Source: Pedobacter yulinensis
GTDB taxonomy: Bacteria > Bacteroidota > Bacteroidia > Sphingobacteriales > Sphingobacteriaceae
Assembly (NCBI RefSeq): GCF_003029735.1
Contig: NZ_KZ686269.1
Location: forward strand, 1 to 64,000
DNA length: 64,000 bases
Reading direction: 5' to 3'
Shown: one piece after another, positions 17,368 to 25,843 of the stretch
Position numbering within the stretch: position 1 is the stretch's first letter
Layout of the letters: the number at the start of each line of letters is the position of its first letter
Position numbers and translations under genes: made by a program
The notes under the pieces: generated by a model
The model's input: only the letters and a program-made list of their open reading frames with translations
Told to the model about the DNA's origin: nothing
Database searches by the model: none

Positions 17368-17874
17368 ATGTCAACTAAAACCAAAAAAATATTTCTGGCG
17401 CTTACCATTGTCATTCCATTCCTGGCGTATTGCATTATTTATTATGCGCCCATTATTCGCAATGCCCCGTTCCGCTCAAAAGATTTTGTGTCTTTCCAGT
17501 ACAGTTACGGATTAAGCCGCGTGCCGGAGAACAGTTATGACAGCAAAACCGGCGACTATATTTACCTGAACAGTAAGGATTCGGTGATCAAGGCGAACGT
17601 TCGGCTTCGCAAGAATGAAATCATTTTCCTGCATAACAAGGCAAATGAACTGGGCTTCTGGAATTTTCCTGATTTGATTGCCAACGCCGGAACAGATACA
17701 GCCGCATCGAAGGCTTTGCGTTACCACGTGGTTTTTCAGTATAAGACCAAAACCAAAAAGGTAACCTATTTTGATGATTACCGCGGCAATGACAAATTGC
17801 GCAATGCCGCCAAACAGATGTTCAGCCTGATCGACCAGACACTGAACGATGCGGAAGAGCGTTACGGCAAATAG
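17368..17874 (+). CDS. Hypothetical membrane-anchored protein
   Basis: This 168-residue protein has one N-terminal hydrophobic segment (about 9-28) and a soluble remainder rich in Lys, Asp and Tyr, presumably periplasmic. Repeated short strands such as DYIYLNSKDSVIKANVRLRKNEIIFL suggest a beta-rich domain. It begins two bases after the symporter stop, so co-expression is likely, but I see no motif tying it to transport. I do not recognise a family. Confidence 0.75.
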   Translation: MSTKTKKIFLALTIVIPFLAYCIIYYAPIIRNAPFRSKDFVSFQYSYGLSRVPENSYDSKTGDYIYLNSKDSVIKANVRLRKNEIIFLHNKANELGFWNFPDLIANAGTDTAASKALRYHVVFQYKTKTKKVTYFDDYRGNDKLRNAAKQMFSLIDQTLNDAEERYGK

Positions 17875-18039
17875 GGGCAACTGAAATCAGGCCCGGGCCG
17901 CACGGACATCAAATTGCCTGGCTGAACCAAGATAAGGAGCCAGAAACCCAGACCGGGGGCCATCCCATTGTCCGCCGCCGTCATTGCCAAATGCTGCTGG
18001 GCTGCTTTCGCTGGTAGTCGCCAGCCAAAGAATCTGTAC

Positions 18040-18086
18040 TTGTATTGTTCAACGCTATTTCCGTATATTTACGAAACGATCGTAAA
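18040..18086 (+). promoter_or_regulatory. Promoter with BlaI-type operator for the blaI-M56 operon
   Basis: TTG (18040-18042), a 21-base spacer and TATATTTA (18064-18071) form a promoter. TTTACGA-AACGA-TCGTAAA (18068-18086) is a perfect 7+5+7 inverted repeat overlapping the -7 box and ending just before the blaI start at 18088. The core is TACGA-N5-TCGTA, repeated at 23572-23586 before the GLPGLI gene. Autorepression by the BlaI protein is the natural reading. Confidence 0.75.
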
Positions 18087-18087
18087 A

Positions 18088-18453
18088 ATGGAAAAACTAA
18101 CCATTCAGGAAGAAGAAGCCATGCAGGCCGTCTGGCAACATGGTCCGGGGTTCATCAAGGACTTCATGGCCTTATTGCCCGAGCCGAAGCCCCCTTACAC
18201 CACGCTGGCCTCGACCATTAAAAACCTGGAGAAAAAAGGCTTTCTGAAAAGCGAGCGTTTTGCCAATGCCAACCGGTACAGTGCGAAGGTTAAAGAAGCC
18301 GAATATAAAAAACGGTTTATGAAGGGTTTTGTAAGCGACTACTTCCAGAATTCATATAAAGAATTGGTCGCTTTTTTTGCCCGCGACAAAAAGATCAGTG
18401 CCGAAGAGCTGAAGGAAATTATTAACCTGATTGAACACCCTGAGAAGGAATAG
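18088..18453 (+). CDS. BlaI/MecI/CopY family transcriptional repressor
   Basis: This 121-residue winged-helix repressor begins MEKLTIQEEEAMQAVWQHGPGFIKDFMALL, with a recognition region PPYTTLASTIKNLEKKGFLKSE at about 37-58 and a C-terminal helical dimerisation part containing YFQNSYKELVAFFARDKKISAEELKEII. In beta-lactamase systems the family binds operator DNA as a dimer and is inactivated by proteolysis triggered by an M56 sensor. An M56 gene follows 18 bases downstream. The start at 18088 is chosen because upstream in-frame sequence lies across the operator and promoter. Length is usual for the family. Confidence 0.93.
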   Translation: MEKLTIQEEEAMQAVWQHGPGFIKDFMALLPEPKPPYTTLASTIKNLEKKGFLKSERFANANRYSAKVKEAEYKKRFMKGFVSDYFQNSYKELVAFFARDKKISAEELKEIINLIEHPEKE

Positions 18454-18471
18454 CCATTAATTTTCAGCGCC

Positions 18472-19932
18472 ATGCCACAACTCGTTCTCGCCCTGCTCAA
18501 GATCAACCTGGTCCTTCTTCTGTTCGCAGGAGTCTATTACCTGCTGCTCCGAAAACTTACTTTTTACCGGCTAAACCGGTTTTTCCTTGTTTTTGGAATC
18601 GCATTTTCGTCTGTATATCCCTTTGTAAACCTGAGCAGCCTTTTTCAGCGGCAGCAAACCATTCCACATCATGTTGCCGAACTCGTTCCACAGGTTGGCG
18701 ACATGGTGCCGGCAGCTTTTGAACTCAATGCCTGGCAGTGGGTACTGGTCGTATTTTATGCCGGGGCTGCTGTCATGGCTATCAGGCTTTCCCTGCAATT
18801 GTTTTCGCTATACCGTATTCACAGGCGTTCTTTGCCGGGTAACCTGTACAACCAGCCGGTTCGCCTGCTGCGCGACGAGCTGAGCCCCTTTTCTTTCTGG
18901 CAAACGATTTACATTAACCCGCAGCTGCACAAAAGCCGCGAGCTTGAAACCATTATCGACCATGAAAAAGTGCACGTAAGGGAGTGGCATACAGCCGATA
19001 TCCTGCTCGCCGAACTGAGCCTGGTCTGCTACTGGTTTAACCCCGGCATATGGCTCATGAAAAAGGCGGTGAAAGAGAATATTGAATTTCTGACTGACGC
19101 CAAACTGCTGCGGCGGGGTCTGGACCGGAAAACTTATCAATACAGCCTGCTCGAAGCCGGCAACCTCCAGGCGGTGGTGCCCCTGGTTAATCACTTCAAT
19201 CTTTCAGATTTAAAAAAGCGCATCAGGATGATGAACGCCAGGCGCTCATCGCCGTTCAAATTGTCTGTTTACATTGTCGCATTACCCATGCTGCTGTTAC
19301 TGAGCCTTGCCTTTACCATCCATGCAAAAAAACAAAAACAAGTTGCCTCTGATCCGGTTACGGTAGCCGTACAACAACCCCGGGCATTGTCCGTGCCGGC
19401 CGCCCTACCGGAGAAACGCAGGCAGGCTTTCCGGCGTGCGGCGGCGTCTGCAGCGGTAAAGCACTTGCAGCGCAAGGACACCGTTCGAAAAAGTTTTTTC
19501 AGCAAAAGTATCTTCATCATAACGCGCGACAGCCTCGGCAACACAGATTTACAGCAGGCAGCGGCAGCAAATGCAGCAGCACTGATCAGCTCCATTTCGT
19601 TCGATAACAGCTCCCGGGTACTTGTCTTAACAGATTCGCTGAAACAGCGAAAAGAAAAAATCAGCGATGTACGAATTACTTACCTCAGAAAAGAACTGCC
19701 TGAGCAGGAAACAGGCGCAAAGGGAGCCGGTAAGAAGAGGCTCGTCACCACCATGGTGTATCACTATACCGACAGCGCTGCCAATCTGAATTCAGGGCAT
19801 ATGTTGAGCAGCAATCCCGATGCCGGCCTTAAGTTGACAGGTGGCATCAGTCCGGACCAGATCAAATCCATACAGGTGCAGCAGGCCGGCAACGGACAGC
19901 GGAAAGTTCAAATACAACTCAAGGAAAAATAG
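18472..19932 (+). CDS. BlaR1-like M56 family membrane metallopeptidase
   Basis: This 486-residue protein has transmembrane helices near 5-25, 35-50 and 83-105, and a fourth at about 263-283. The zinc motif HEKVH (164-168) lies in DHEKVHVREWHTADILLAEL, with a downstream ENIEFLTD giving the third ligand Glu. This matches the BlaR1/MecR1 protease module, which relays a signal to BlaI. The part beyond 285 is a Gln/Ala/Lys-rich extracytoplasmic region of about 200 residues without the SxxK/SxN/KTG motifs of the penicillin-binding sensor. The signal is therefore probably not a beta-lactam. Confidence 0.9.
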   Translation: MPQLVLALLKINLVLLLFAGVYYLLLRKLTFYRLNRFFLVFGIAFSSVYPFVNLSSLFQRQQTIPHHVAELVPQVGDMVPAAFELNAWQWVLVVFYAGAAVMAIRLSLQLFSLYRIHRRSLPGNLYNQPVRLLRDELSPFSFWQTIYINPQLHKSRELETIIDHEKVHVREWHTADILLAELSLVCYWFNPGIWLMKKAVKENIEFLTDAKLLRRGLDRKTYQYSLLEAGNLQAVVPLVNHFNLSDLKKRIRMMNARRSSPFKLSVYIVALPMLLLLSLAFTIHAKKQKQVASDPVTVAVQQPRALSVPAALPEKRRQAFRRAAASAAVKHLQRKDTVRKSFFSKSIFIITRDSLGNTDLQQAAAANAAALISSISFDNSSRVLVLTDSLKQRKEKISDVRITYLRKELPEQETGAKGAGKKRLVTTMVYHYTDSAANLNSGHMLSSNPDAGLKLTGGISPDQIKSIQVQQAGNGQRKVQIQLKEK

Positions 19933-19964
19933 ACATGCCAGCGGGCAGCGCCGCTGGACTGCTC

Positions 19965-22622
19965 TTAAAAGTTAAATGCCGCTTTGAGCATGGCAACGCG
20001 GCCCGGAATCGCATATACACCGCTCGTGTAAGCATTCGCCGATAAATAAACGGCTTCAAAGGTTCTGATGTTTGCAAGATTGGTCACTAAACACTCCAGG
20101 TCTGTTTTTAATTTCGGCAACCGGTATTTAATCGATGCGTCGGCAAAAAGATACCGGAGGTCGGGTTGGGCTGTCTGCCTGGTCATAATGTGTTCTCCAG
20201 ACAAATTCAGAAACAGGTTTTTGCGTAAGGTCAATGAAAGCGCAGACAATTGGCGAAGCTGGCTGACGCGTGTATCTGCTGCGTTGACAGCACGGGCCTT
20301 GTTGTGGCTGGCCGCATAATTTACGTTGTAAGACCAGTTGATGAAACTGCCGATCCTGCTTTCGAAACCGGCATTTCCGGTCAGGTTTTGTCCGGTATAA
20401 GGAAGCAGCTGGTTGTTTTGCAGCTGGTTATAGTCATTGCTGTTTAGCCCCAGTCCAGCGTTTACGGTTGTTTTCAGGCTGAAAAGGTATTTGCTGGCGT
20501 TTGCATTTAGCATAAAGCTCCTAATATGGTTTGAAAGGGGGAGTACGATGCGCTGCTGGATGCTGTTGCTCAGCACCCACGAGGAGATGGTATTCAGCTT
20601 GCTATCGGTATAGCCCGCCTGCAGGTTCATGAAAAACATCTGCATGGCCTTGCGGTAACTGAACCCGGCGCCAATGCTGTGCGTTTTTGTTTCCGGGATG
20701 CCTGCATTGTTTGCGAACAGCGAGCGGTAGTTTCGCAGCACGGCTCCGCGGTAAACATCATCGATGCTGCCAACACTGTTACTCAGGCTATAATTAAGGT
20801 TCACGTAATTTTCTATGCCGGTATTGTATTTCATGTTGAATGAGGGGTTAACAAAGAACCTGTTGTAGGTTGCGTCAAGCCCATGCAGCAGGTCTTGGTA
20901 ATGAATCTGGTTGTAACTGACCGGTACATTCAGGCCCAGTTTAAGTTTTTCGCCGGCGTATTCATACTGGGCGGCTCCGTACACCTTGCGTTTTTTCCAA
21001 TCCAGGTCGTTCTGCATACCGGCCGCCTGCGCGCTGCGCTGCTCATCTTGCAGCAGCTTCAGATCAGAAAGCAGGCGCTGAAACTGCAGTTGAAACCCTG
21101 CGCGGTAGGTTTGGGTAAACACACCTTTAACATGGGCAAAGGATGCATAATTGTTGGTGAAAATGGTGGGGATGCGGAGGTTTTGCACCAGTCCGGCATA
21201 AGGTTCACCCTTGTTCAGAATGTCTGCGTTCAGCCCGGGCTGTACGTTTAACTGTTCGGCCTGGTCTGCGGCAGAGAGGTAAGAATAGAAATTGATGACC
21301 CTGCCCGAAGCAAATTTCCTGCGGAAGTTAAATTCGTTCGACACCTCATAGGGCTGCTGTCGCAGTTCCTGACCTGCAGCCTGCTGGTTCAGGAGCAGCG
21401 CGGAACGGTTCCTGTAGGGTACGTATTCGGCAAGCAGTGTATTATCCAGGTAATGGTTGTCTGCATTGCTGTTCAGGTTAAACCGCCCGTTCAGGCGTTG
21501 CGGGTTCATTCTGTTGCCCTGCTGTTCCCGGTAGGCGATGGTCTGGCCGGGCAGATAAGTTTCAGAAAATTTGCTGTAGTCCTGCCAGCGCTCATCATAC
21601 AGGTAGGCGACATGGGCTTTAAGCTGCAGTTCACTGTTCAGTTTATAAAGGTTGTTGAAATTCAGCAAGCCGGCCTTGTTGTACAAATAACGGCTTTGAG
21701 GCAAGGTGGGAACGCCGGCCGCACCTGCCGAGAGGAGCGGCGATGGTTTGTTGTTTTCCAGCCGCTTCTGGTAGTCAGTTGCGTTGTGCGCGGTCAGGTC
21801 AATGCCGGGGTCTGAGCCTACGTTGTTGCCTTTAAGGTTATTGATGAACTTCAGGTTCTTTCTGAATAGCATAGCCGTCAGGCTTTCATCGAATCGCCCG
21901 GGTGTCCCGGCCCCAAGGTTAGCATCGCCCATCAGCCTAAGCCTGGCTTCGTCTTTGAGCACCAGGTTCAGCGCGACGTCATCGCTCATGTTGTTTTTAC
22001 GCATCATTTTAATGGGCTGGTCGTTGCCAATTACCTGAACTTTTTCTACCGCCCCCTGCGGAATGCTCTTTGTTGCGATGTTGTATTTATCATCAAGTAC
22101 ATTGTCGCCGTCGATGTATAAATTGGAGATCGATTTTCCATTGTAACTCACCTTCCCGTTTTCTGCCACCTCGATGCCCGGCATCTTTTTCAGCACTTCG
22201 CCAATGCTGCGGTCCTGCGCTCCGGCAAAATCGCTCGTCCGGTAGCTGAGTGTATCGCCGCTCACCGCCAGGGAAGGCCTGTTTTTCACTTCAACAGTCT
22301 TCAGGTCGATCTCGCTTTCCTGCATCCTGATCTCATAAACAAGTTTGCCGTTCTGCAATGGAATAGCGGTTTTGCGAAAACCGATGCTGCTGGCCTCGAG
22401 TGTGAGGCCTTGAAGCCTGGCCGGGGCATCAAGCCTGAACTGGCCTTTTGCGTCAGTGCGTGTGAAACCGCGAACATCTCCGGCAGCATCTTTCAGGCTC
22501 AGGCTGGCGGCCTGGACTGCTTTGCCCTGCTCGTCTGTAACGCGGCCGCTAACCGCCTGCCGGGCGCCAGCCAGACCTGCATGAAACAGGAGGAAGGCAA
22601 GGATCAGTACGGCCCTGGTCAT
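19965..22622 (-). CDS. TonB-dependent receptor-like outer-membrane beta-barrel protein
   Basis: This 885-residue protein begins with a signal peptide (about 1-20) followed by a carboxypeptidase-like regulatory domain (VSGRVTDEQGKAVQAASLSLKD, about 24-105). A plug-like part follows (SIGEVLKKMPGIEVAENGKVSYNGKSISNLYIDGD, about 138-172), then a long barrel with many aromatic-ended strands, ending in AAFNF with the terminal Phe typical of outer-membrane proteins. It overlaps the GLPGLI gene by four bases (ATGA), so the two are translationally coupled. This pairing recurs in Bacteroidota next to BlaI/M56 genes. The cargo is unknown; it is not SusC-like and has no SusD partner. Confidence 0.9.
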   Translation of the reverse strand: MTRAVLILAFLLFHAGLAGARQAVSGRVTDEQGKAVQAASLSLKDAAGDVRGFTRTDAKGQFRLDAPARLQGLTLEASSIGFRKTAIPLQNGKLVYEIRMQESEIDLKTVEVKNRPSLAVSGDTLSYRTSDFAGAQDRSIGEVLKKMPGIEVAENGKVSYNGKSISNLYIDGDNVLDDKYNIATKSIPQGAVEKVQVIGNDQPIKMMRKNNMSDDVALNLVLKDEARLRLMGDANLGAGTPGRFDESLTAMLFRKNLKFINNLKGNNVGSDPGIDLTAHNATDYQKRLENNKPSPLLSAGAAGVPTLPQSRYLYNKAGLLNFNNLYKLNSELQLKAHVAYLYDERWQDYSKFSETYLPGQTIAYREQQGNRMNPQRLNGRFNLNSNADNHYLDNTLLAEYVPYRNRSALLLNQQAAGQELRQQPYEVSNEFNFRRKFASGRVINFYSYLSAADQAEQLNVQPGLNADILNKGEPYAGLVQNLRIPTIFTNNYASFAHVKGVFTQTYRAGFQLQFQRLLSDLKLLQDEQRSAQAAGMQNDLDWKKRKVYGAAQYEYAGEKLKLGLNVPVSYNQIHYQDLLHGLDATYNRFFVNPSFNMKYNTGIENYVNLNYSLSNSVGSIDDVYRGAVLRNYRSLFANNAGIPETKTHSIGAGFSYRKAMQMFFMNLQAGYTDSKLNTISSWVLSNSIQQRIVLPLSNHIRSFMLNANASKYLFSLKTTVNAGLGLNSNDYNQLQNNQLLPYTGQNLTGNAGFESRIGSFINWSYNVNYAASHNKARAVNAADTRVSQLRQLSALSLTLRKNLFLNLSGEHIMTRQTAQPDLRYLFADASIKYRLPKLKTDLECLVTNLANIRTFEAVYLSANAYTSGVYAIPGRVAMLKAAFNF

Positions 22623-23545
22623 TTTGCTGCGCGTTCGATCGGATTGTTGACCACCCGCTGTCTGCGCTCGATACCGCTGCCGGGAGTCCTGTTCATTTTG
22701 AAGCTTCCCTTGATACCCTGTGCGGCCATTTGCGCGGTCATAAAACCCTCGGGGTCCTTTTCGAAAGCGGATTTTAGTTTGTCAAGTTCCTTGCGCGTGG
22801 TACGGATTGCCTTAGAGGGAACTTTGATCTCGTTTCCTGAATAGTCTTCTGTATCGATCCCTAGGATGCGTACCGTTGTGCCTGAAGCCGTCACTTCACC
22901 ATTCACTGCATCAGTTTGGGGTGCAGCGGTTACCTTCTCAAGCCCCGCAAACTGGAAATACACTTCTTTATTGCTGTCATGCGCTTCGACGATAAGTCCA
23001 GGAAGGCCGTTTAATTTCCACGGACCGCTGCTCAGCGGAAGATCGGGAGCAAACCAGGCAATCCAGCTGCGGCCTTTAAAGCTGGCGGTCGCTTTCTGGC
23101 AAAGCAAGCCCGAAAAGCTGGCCGTATCCTTGCTGATCTTCCAGTCTATTTTTGGCAGTTCTTCTTCGATCAGGTAGTCGTTTACAACCCGCTCTTTCAC
23201 GATCAGTTTTCCATCGCTTGCAAATGAGAAATAATCGATATTACTTACAGGCCCTGTTTCGCGGTTTTCGATCCTGATGTTTGTTGGCCCGCCAGCCTGG
23301 TTGCGTATCTGCTCCTGAATTTGGAGTTTCATGGCTTTGCTGCGCTTCATTTTGTCATAACTTGTATAGAGCGAAGCATTTTTTCCGGTAATAAGCAACA
23401 TGTTCTCGGTATAAGGTTTGTCGCGCTGGGTAGTATCCTGAATATGTGTAAAGGTGTACCGTACGCGCGCAATGGCCTTGTCTGTTTGCTGTGCCCTGGC
23501 CGAATAGCTGAGAATGGTCAGAAGCAGAAGTAGTTTTGTCTTCAT
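22619..23545 (-). CDS. GLPGLI family protein
   Basis: This 308-residue secreted protein has a signal peptide (residues 1-18, cleavage after SARA) and carries the family's name motif GLPGLI near residue 188, in the context WKLNGLPGLIVEAHD. The preceding WIAWFAPDLPLSSGPW is also typical. GLPGLI proteins are periplasmic or surface proteins of unknown function, commonly encoded with an outer-membrane beta-barrel protein, as here. A TAGATTTA -7-like box overlapping an operator lies 20-40 bases upstream on the minus strand. Late sequence is rich in Lys and Arg. Confidence 0.92.
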   Translation of the reverse strand: MKTKLLLLLTILSYSARAQQTDKAIARVRYTFTHIQDTTQRDKPYTENMLLITGKNASLYTSYDKMKRSKAMKLQIQEQIRNQAGGPTNIRIENRETGPVSNIDYFSFASDGKLIVKERVVNDYLIEEELPKIDWKISKDTASFSGLLCQKATASFKGRSWIAWFAPDLPLSSGPWKLNGLPGLIVEAHDSNKEVYFQFAGLEKVTAAPQTDAVNGEVTASGTTVRILGIDTEDYSGNEIKVPSKAIRTTRKELDKLKSAFEKDPEGFMTAQMAAQGIKGSFKMNRTPGSGIERRQRVVNNPIERAAK

Positions 23546-23561
23546 GATAATCTATTTGTTT

Positions 23562-23587
23562 TTCGTAAATCTACGAATAATTCGTAG
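23562..23587 (-). promoter_or_regulatory. BlaI-type operator upstream of the GLPGLI operon
   Basis: CTACGAATAATTCGTAG (23571-23587) is a perfect 8+1+8 palindrome with core TACGA-N5-TCGTA, identical in half-sites and spacing to the site before blaI. A second overlapping pair, TTCGTA-AATC-TACGAA, starts at 23562. The minus-strand -7-like TAGATTTA (23566-23573) lies inside the double palindrome. Both operators share TTTACGAAA at the same place relative to the -7 box. Confidence 0.75.
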
Positions 23588-23870
23588 ACTGGAAAATGTG
23601 TTAACATTTTTTAACTTTTTAAGCCTGATGAATCCCGATGGGCGCAGCCCGCGCAGGAGTCTATCAATTGACAGGGGAGTACGAAACAAGATATAAGAGC
23701 CAGGCGCGTAACTGTTCAGTCACCAATGCTCAGTTGACGTTCAGCAGCCGCTTCGCGGTCCGTCTGCGTAATGACAGCAAAGGGGGCGCAGCAGACCAAC
23801 ACATGATTAACTTGCTGAAAGCCTGTTCAGTGGGGCAGGAAGAAACCTGGAAAGAAATTTATAAAGGTGT
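23588..23870. other. Intergenic stretch without a recognisable gene
   Basis: Between the GLPGLI operator and the rplU promoter there are scattered small open frames without ribosome sites or family likeness. A 94-codon plus-strand frame (23638-23922) runs through the rplU promoter and is judged spurious. No RNA gene or known element is visible. Confidence 0.5.
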
Positions 23871-23901
23871 TTGGTTGTTGCCCGGAATAGTTCTATATTT
23901 G
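23871..23901 (+). promoter_or_regulatory. Promoter of rplU-rpmA
   Basis: TTG (23871-23873), a 20-base spacer and TATATTTG (23894-23901) match the Bacteroidota consensus; the start codon follows 37 bases later. The spacing equals that of the rpsO promoter. Confidence 0.75.
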
Positions 23902-23937
23902 CACCTCACAAAAATTAGTTAAAAAAATATTCTAACA

Positions 23938-24249
23938 ATGTACGCAATAGTAGATATAGCCGGACAGCAATTTAAAGTTGCAAAAGACCAACACCTTTTT
24001 GTACACAGACTACAAGGAGATGAAGGCGCTAGTATTGAATTTGACAATGTATTGTTGGTTGATAACGGTGGTGAAATTTCTGTAGGCGCTCCTGCAGTTA
24101 AAGGCGCAAAGGTATCAGCTAAGATCGTGTCTCATTTGAAAGGTGACAAAGTAATCGTTTTCCACAAAAAACGCAGAAAAGGTTACAAGAAGAAAAATGG
24201 CCACCGCCAGTTTTTCACCAAAATCCAGATCGAAGGAATTACTTTATAA
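23938..24249 (+). CDS. rplU: 50S ribosomal protein L21
   Basis: This 103-residue protein begins [25 protein letters not shown], the standard L21 opening, and ends with [24 protein letters not shown], the 23S rRNA-binding basic region with the L21 signature. L21 binds domain I of 23S rRNA next to L20 and L27. It is followed 48 bases later by rpmA, the near-universal pairing. Confidence 0.97.
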   Translation: MYAIVDIAGQQFKVAKDQHLFVHRLQGDEGASIEFDNVLLVDNGGEISVGAPAVKGAKVSAKIVSHLKGDKVIVFHKKRRKGYKKKNGHRQFFTKIQIEGITL

Positions 24250-24297
24250 TTATTGTTTAACTTTTGCCGCTCAAACCGGCAATATACATATTAAGAA

Positions 24298-24684
24298 ATG
24301 GCACATAAAAAAGGAGCCGGTAGTTCGAAGAACGGACGCGAATCGCATAGCAAACGTTTAGGTATCAAAATTTTTGGTGGTCAGGAAGCCATTGCTGGTA
24401 ATATCCTGGTTCGTCAGCGCGGAACCAAACACCACCCTGATAAAGGTGTGGGAATTGGTAAAGACCACACGCTGTTCGCCCTGGTAGACGGTACCGTTGT
24501 TTTCAAAAAGAAAGCAGATAACAAATCATATGTTTCTGTTCTTCCTTCAACTGTTAAAGAAGCTGTTCCAGCTAAAACTGAAACCGTTGCAGCAGCACCT
24601 GCAAAAAAAGCTGAAGTAAAAGAAGAAGCTGCCCCTGCAGTTGCAGAAGCACCTGCCGCACCAGCTGAAGACGCTGCCGAATAA
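24298..24684 (+). CDS. rpmA: 50S ribosomal protein L27 with Ala/Lys-rich C-terminal tail
   Basis: Residues 1-83 are a standard L27 ([53 protein letters not shown]). L27 lies beside the peptidyl-transferase centre, with its N-terminus near the tRNA CCA ends. Residues 84-128 are an added tail rich in Ala, Lys, Glu and Pro, making the protein about half again as long as usual. There is no N-terminal extension of the Firmicutes type that needs cleavage. The tail is low-complexity and probably disordered. A terminator follows. Confidence 0.96.
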   Translation: MAHKKGAGSSKNGRESHSKRLGIKIFGGQEAIAGNILVRQRGTKHHPDKGVGIGKDHTLFALVDGTVVFKKKADNKSYVSVLPSTVKEAVPAKTETVAAAPAKKAEVKEEAAPAVAEAPAAPAEDAAE

Positions 24685-24706
24685 TTTAATCAGCAGAAAA
24701 ATATAA

Positions 24707-24732
24707 AACCGGGCTTGTCCCGGTTTTTTTTT
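24707..24732 (+). terminator. Terminator of rplU-rpmA
   Basis: Stem AACCGGG/CCCGGTT with loop CTTGT (24714-24718), followed by a T-run, about 22 bases after the rpmA stop. Confidence 0.88.
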
Positions 24733-24881
24733 GTTTCAGATATTTCAGCGCAGCAATGCTGCAATGCGCAGGGGGGCATCCCGTTCAGCAACTTTGCTGC
24801 AAAAATTTAAGCTCTTGCTATACCATCAGTGCAGCAGCCGAGATGTGATTGCCCGGCAAGACACCTTCCGGGCTAAAGACC

Positions 24882-25841
24882 CTATTTTTCCCGTGCCAGG
24901 ATGTTTTCTGCCAGGTCGAGCAGGGCGGCTTTCCGGAAATCATTCACTGAAATGGATTTCAGTGCATCGAAAGCCTGCTCGCTGAAGGTATCCATTTCAG
25001 CTTCGGCAAATGCACGTACGTTCAGTTCATCGTACAGTGCTGTTACCGCGGCCACCTTGCCAGGGTGCTGTGAACCGACCAGGTCGGCCAGCTGCTTTCT
25101 CTGAGCCTCATTGGCCTGTTGAAACGCAGTCAGGAGCAGGAAGGTTTTTTTATCAGACAGGATGTCGCCGCCAATTTGTTTCCCAAACTTTTCAGGGTCC
25201 CCGTAAACGTCCAGGATATCGTCCTGAAGCTGGAAAGCAAGGCCAAGGTTTACACCAAAGTCATAAATAAGCCGGGCATCAGCATCTGCGGCACCGCCAA
25301 TGATGGCGCCGATCTGAAGCGCGCCCCCAAGCAGGATTGCCGTTTTGAGCCTGATCATTCCGATATATTCGGCGATCGAGACATCATGACGTTTTTCGAA
25401 TTCCATGTCGAGCAGCTGCCCTTCGCAGACGCCCTGGGCGGTTTCGTTGAAAACATCCAGCACCTTTTTCAGGTACGTAACTTCGGTTTTTGTCAGGTGT
25501 TTGTTCGCCTCGACCATCATTACATCGCCGCTCAGTATCGCTGTGTTGGTATCCCATTTTTCGTGCACCGTGGGTTGCCCGCGACGAATCGGCGCCTGAT
25601 CCATGATGTCGTCATGGATGAGCGTGAAATTGTGAAATACCTCGATGGCCAGCGCGGCATGAAGTGCTTTTTCTGGTTCGCCCCCAAACAGATCGGCAGC
25701 CATGAGCACTAAAACGGGCCTGATGCGTTTCCCGCCCAGGTTAAGCAGGTAACGTACGGGCTCATATAAATTTCTGGGATGATTGGGCAATTGATAGTCC
25801 TGAAGCCCTTTATTCAGGATGTCCTGATAACTTTGTAACAT
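24882..25841 (-). CDS. Trans-polyprenyl diphosphate synthase
   Basis: This 319-residue all-alpha isoprenoid synthase elongates allylic diphosphates with isopentenyl diphosphate. The first aspartate-rich motif is HDDIMDQAPIRRGQPTVH near 85-102 and the second is FQLQDDILDVYGDPEKFGKQIGGDI near 207-231. GGKRIRPVLV at about 36-45 carries the diphosphate-binding Lys and Arg. Product length (farnesyl, geranylgeranyl or a longer quinone side chain) depends on residues before the first motif, here IEVFHNFTLIHDD; the small residues suggest a medium to long chain, but this is tentative. It follows RNase R with a two-base gap and is probably co-transcribed. Confidence 0.93.
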   Translation of the reverse strand: MLQSYQDILNKGLQDYQLPNHPRNLYEPVRYLLNLGGKRIRPVLVLMAADLFGGEPEKALHAALAIEVFHNFTLIHDDIMDQAPIRRGQPTVHEKWDTNTAILSGDVMMVEANKHLTKTEVTYLKKVLDVFNETAQGVCEGQLLDMEFEKRHDVSIAEYIGMIRLKTAILLGGALQIGAIIGGAADADARLIYDFGVNLGLAFQLQDDILDVYGDPEKFGKQIGGDILSDKKTFLLLTAFQQANEAQRKQLADLVGSQHPGKVAAVTALYDELNVRAFAEAEMDTFSEQAFDALKSISVNDFRKAALLDLAENILAREK

Positions 25842-25843
25842 AT

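Noticed and set aside
17968..18087. N-terminal extension of the BlaI protein
   Set aside because: The extension would be encoded across the promoter and operator; the family start is MEKLTIQEEE at 18088.
23638..23922. 94-codon plus-strand frame before rplU
   Set aside because: It runs through the rplU promoter, has no ribosome site or family likeness, and its composition is not protein-like.
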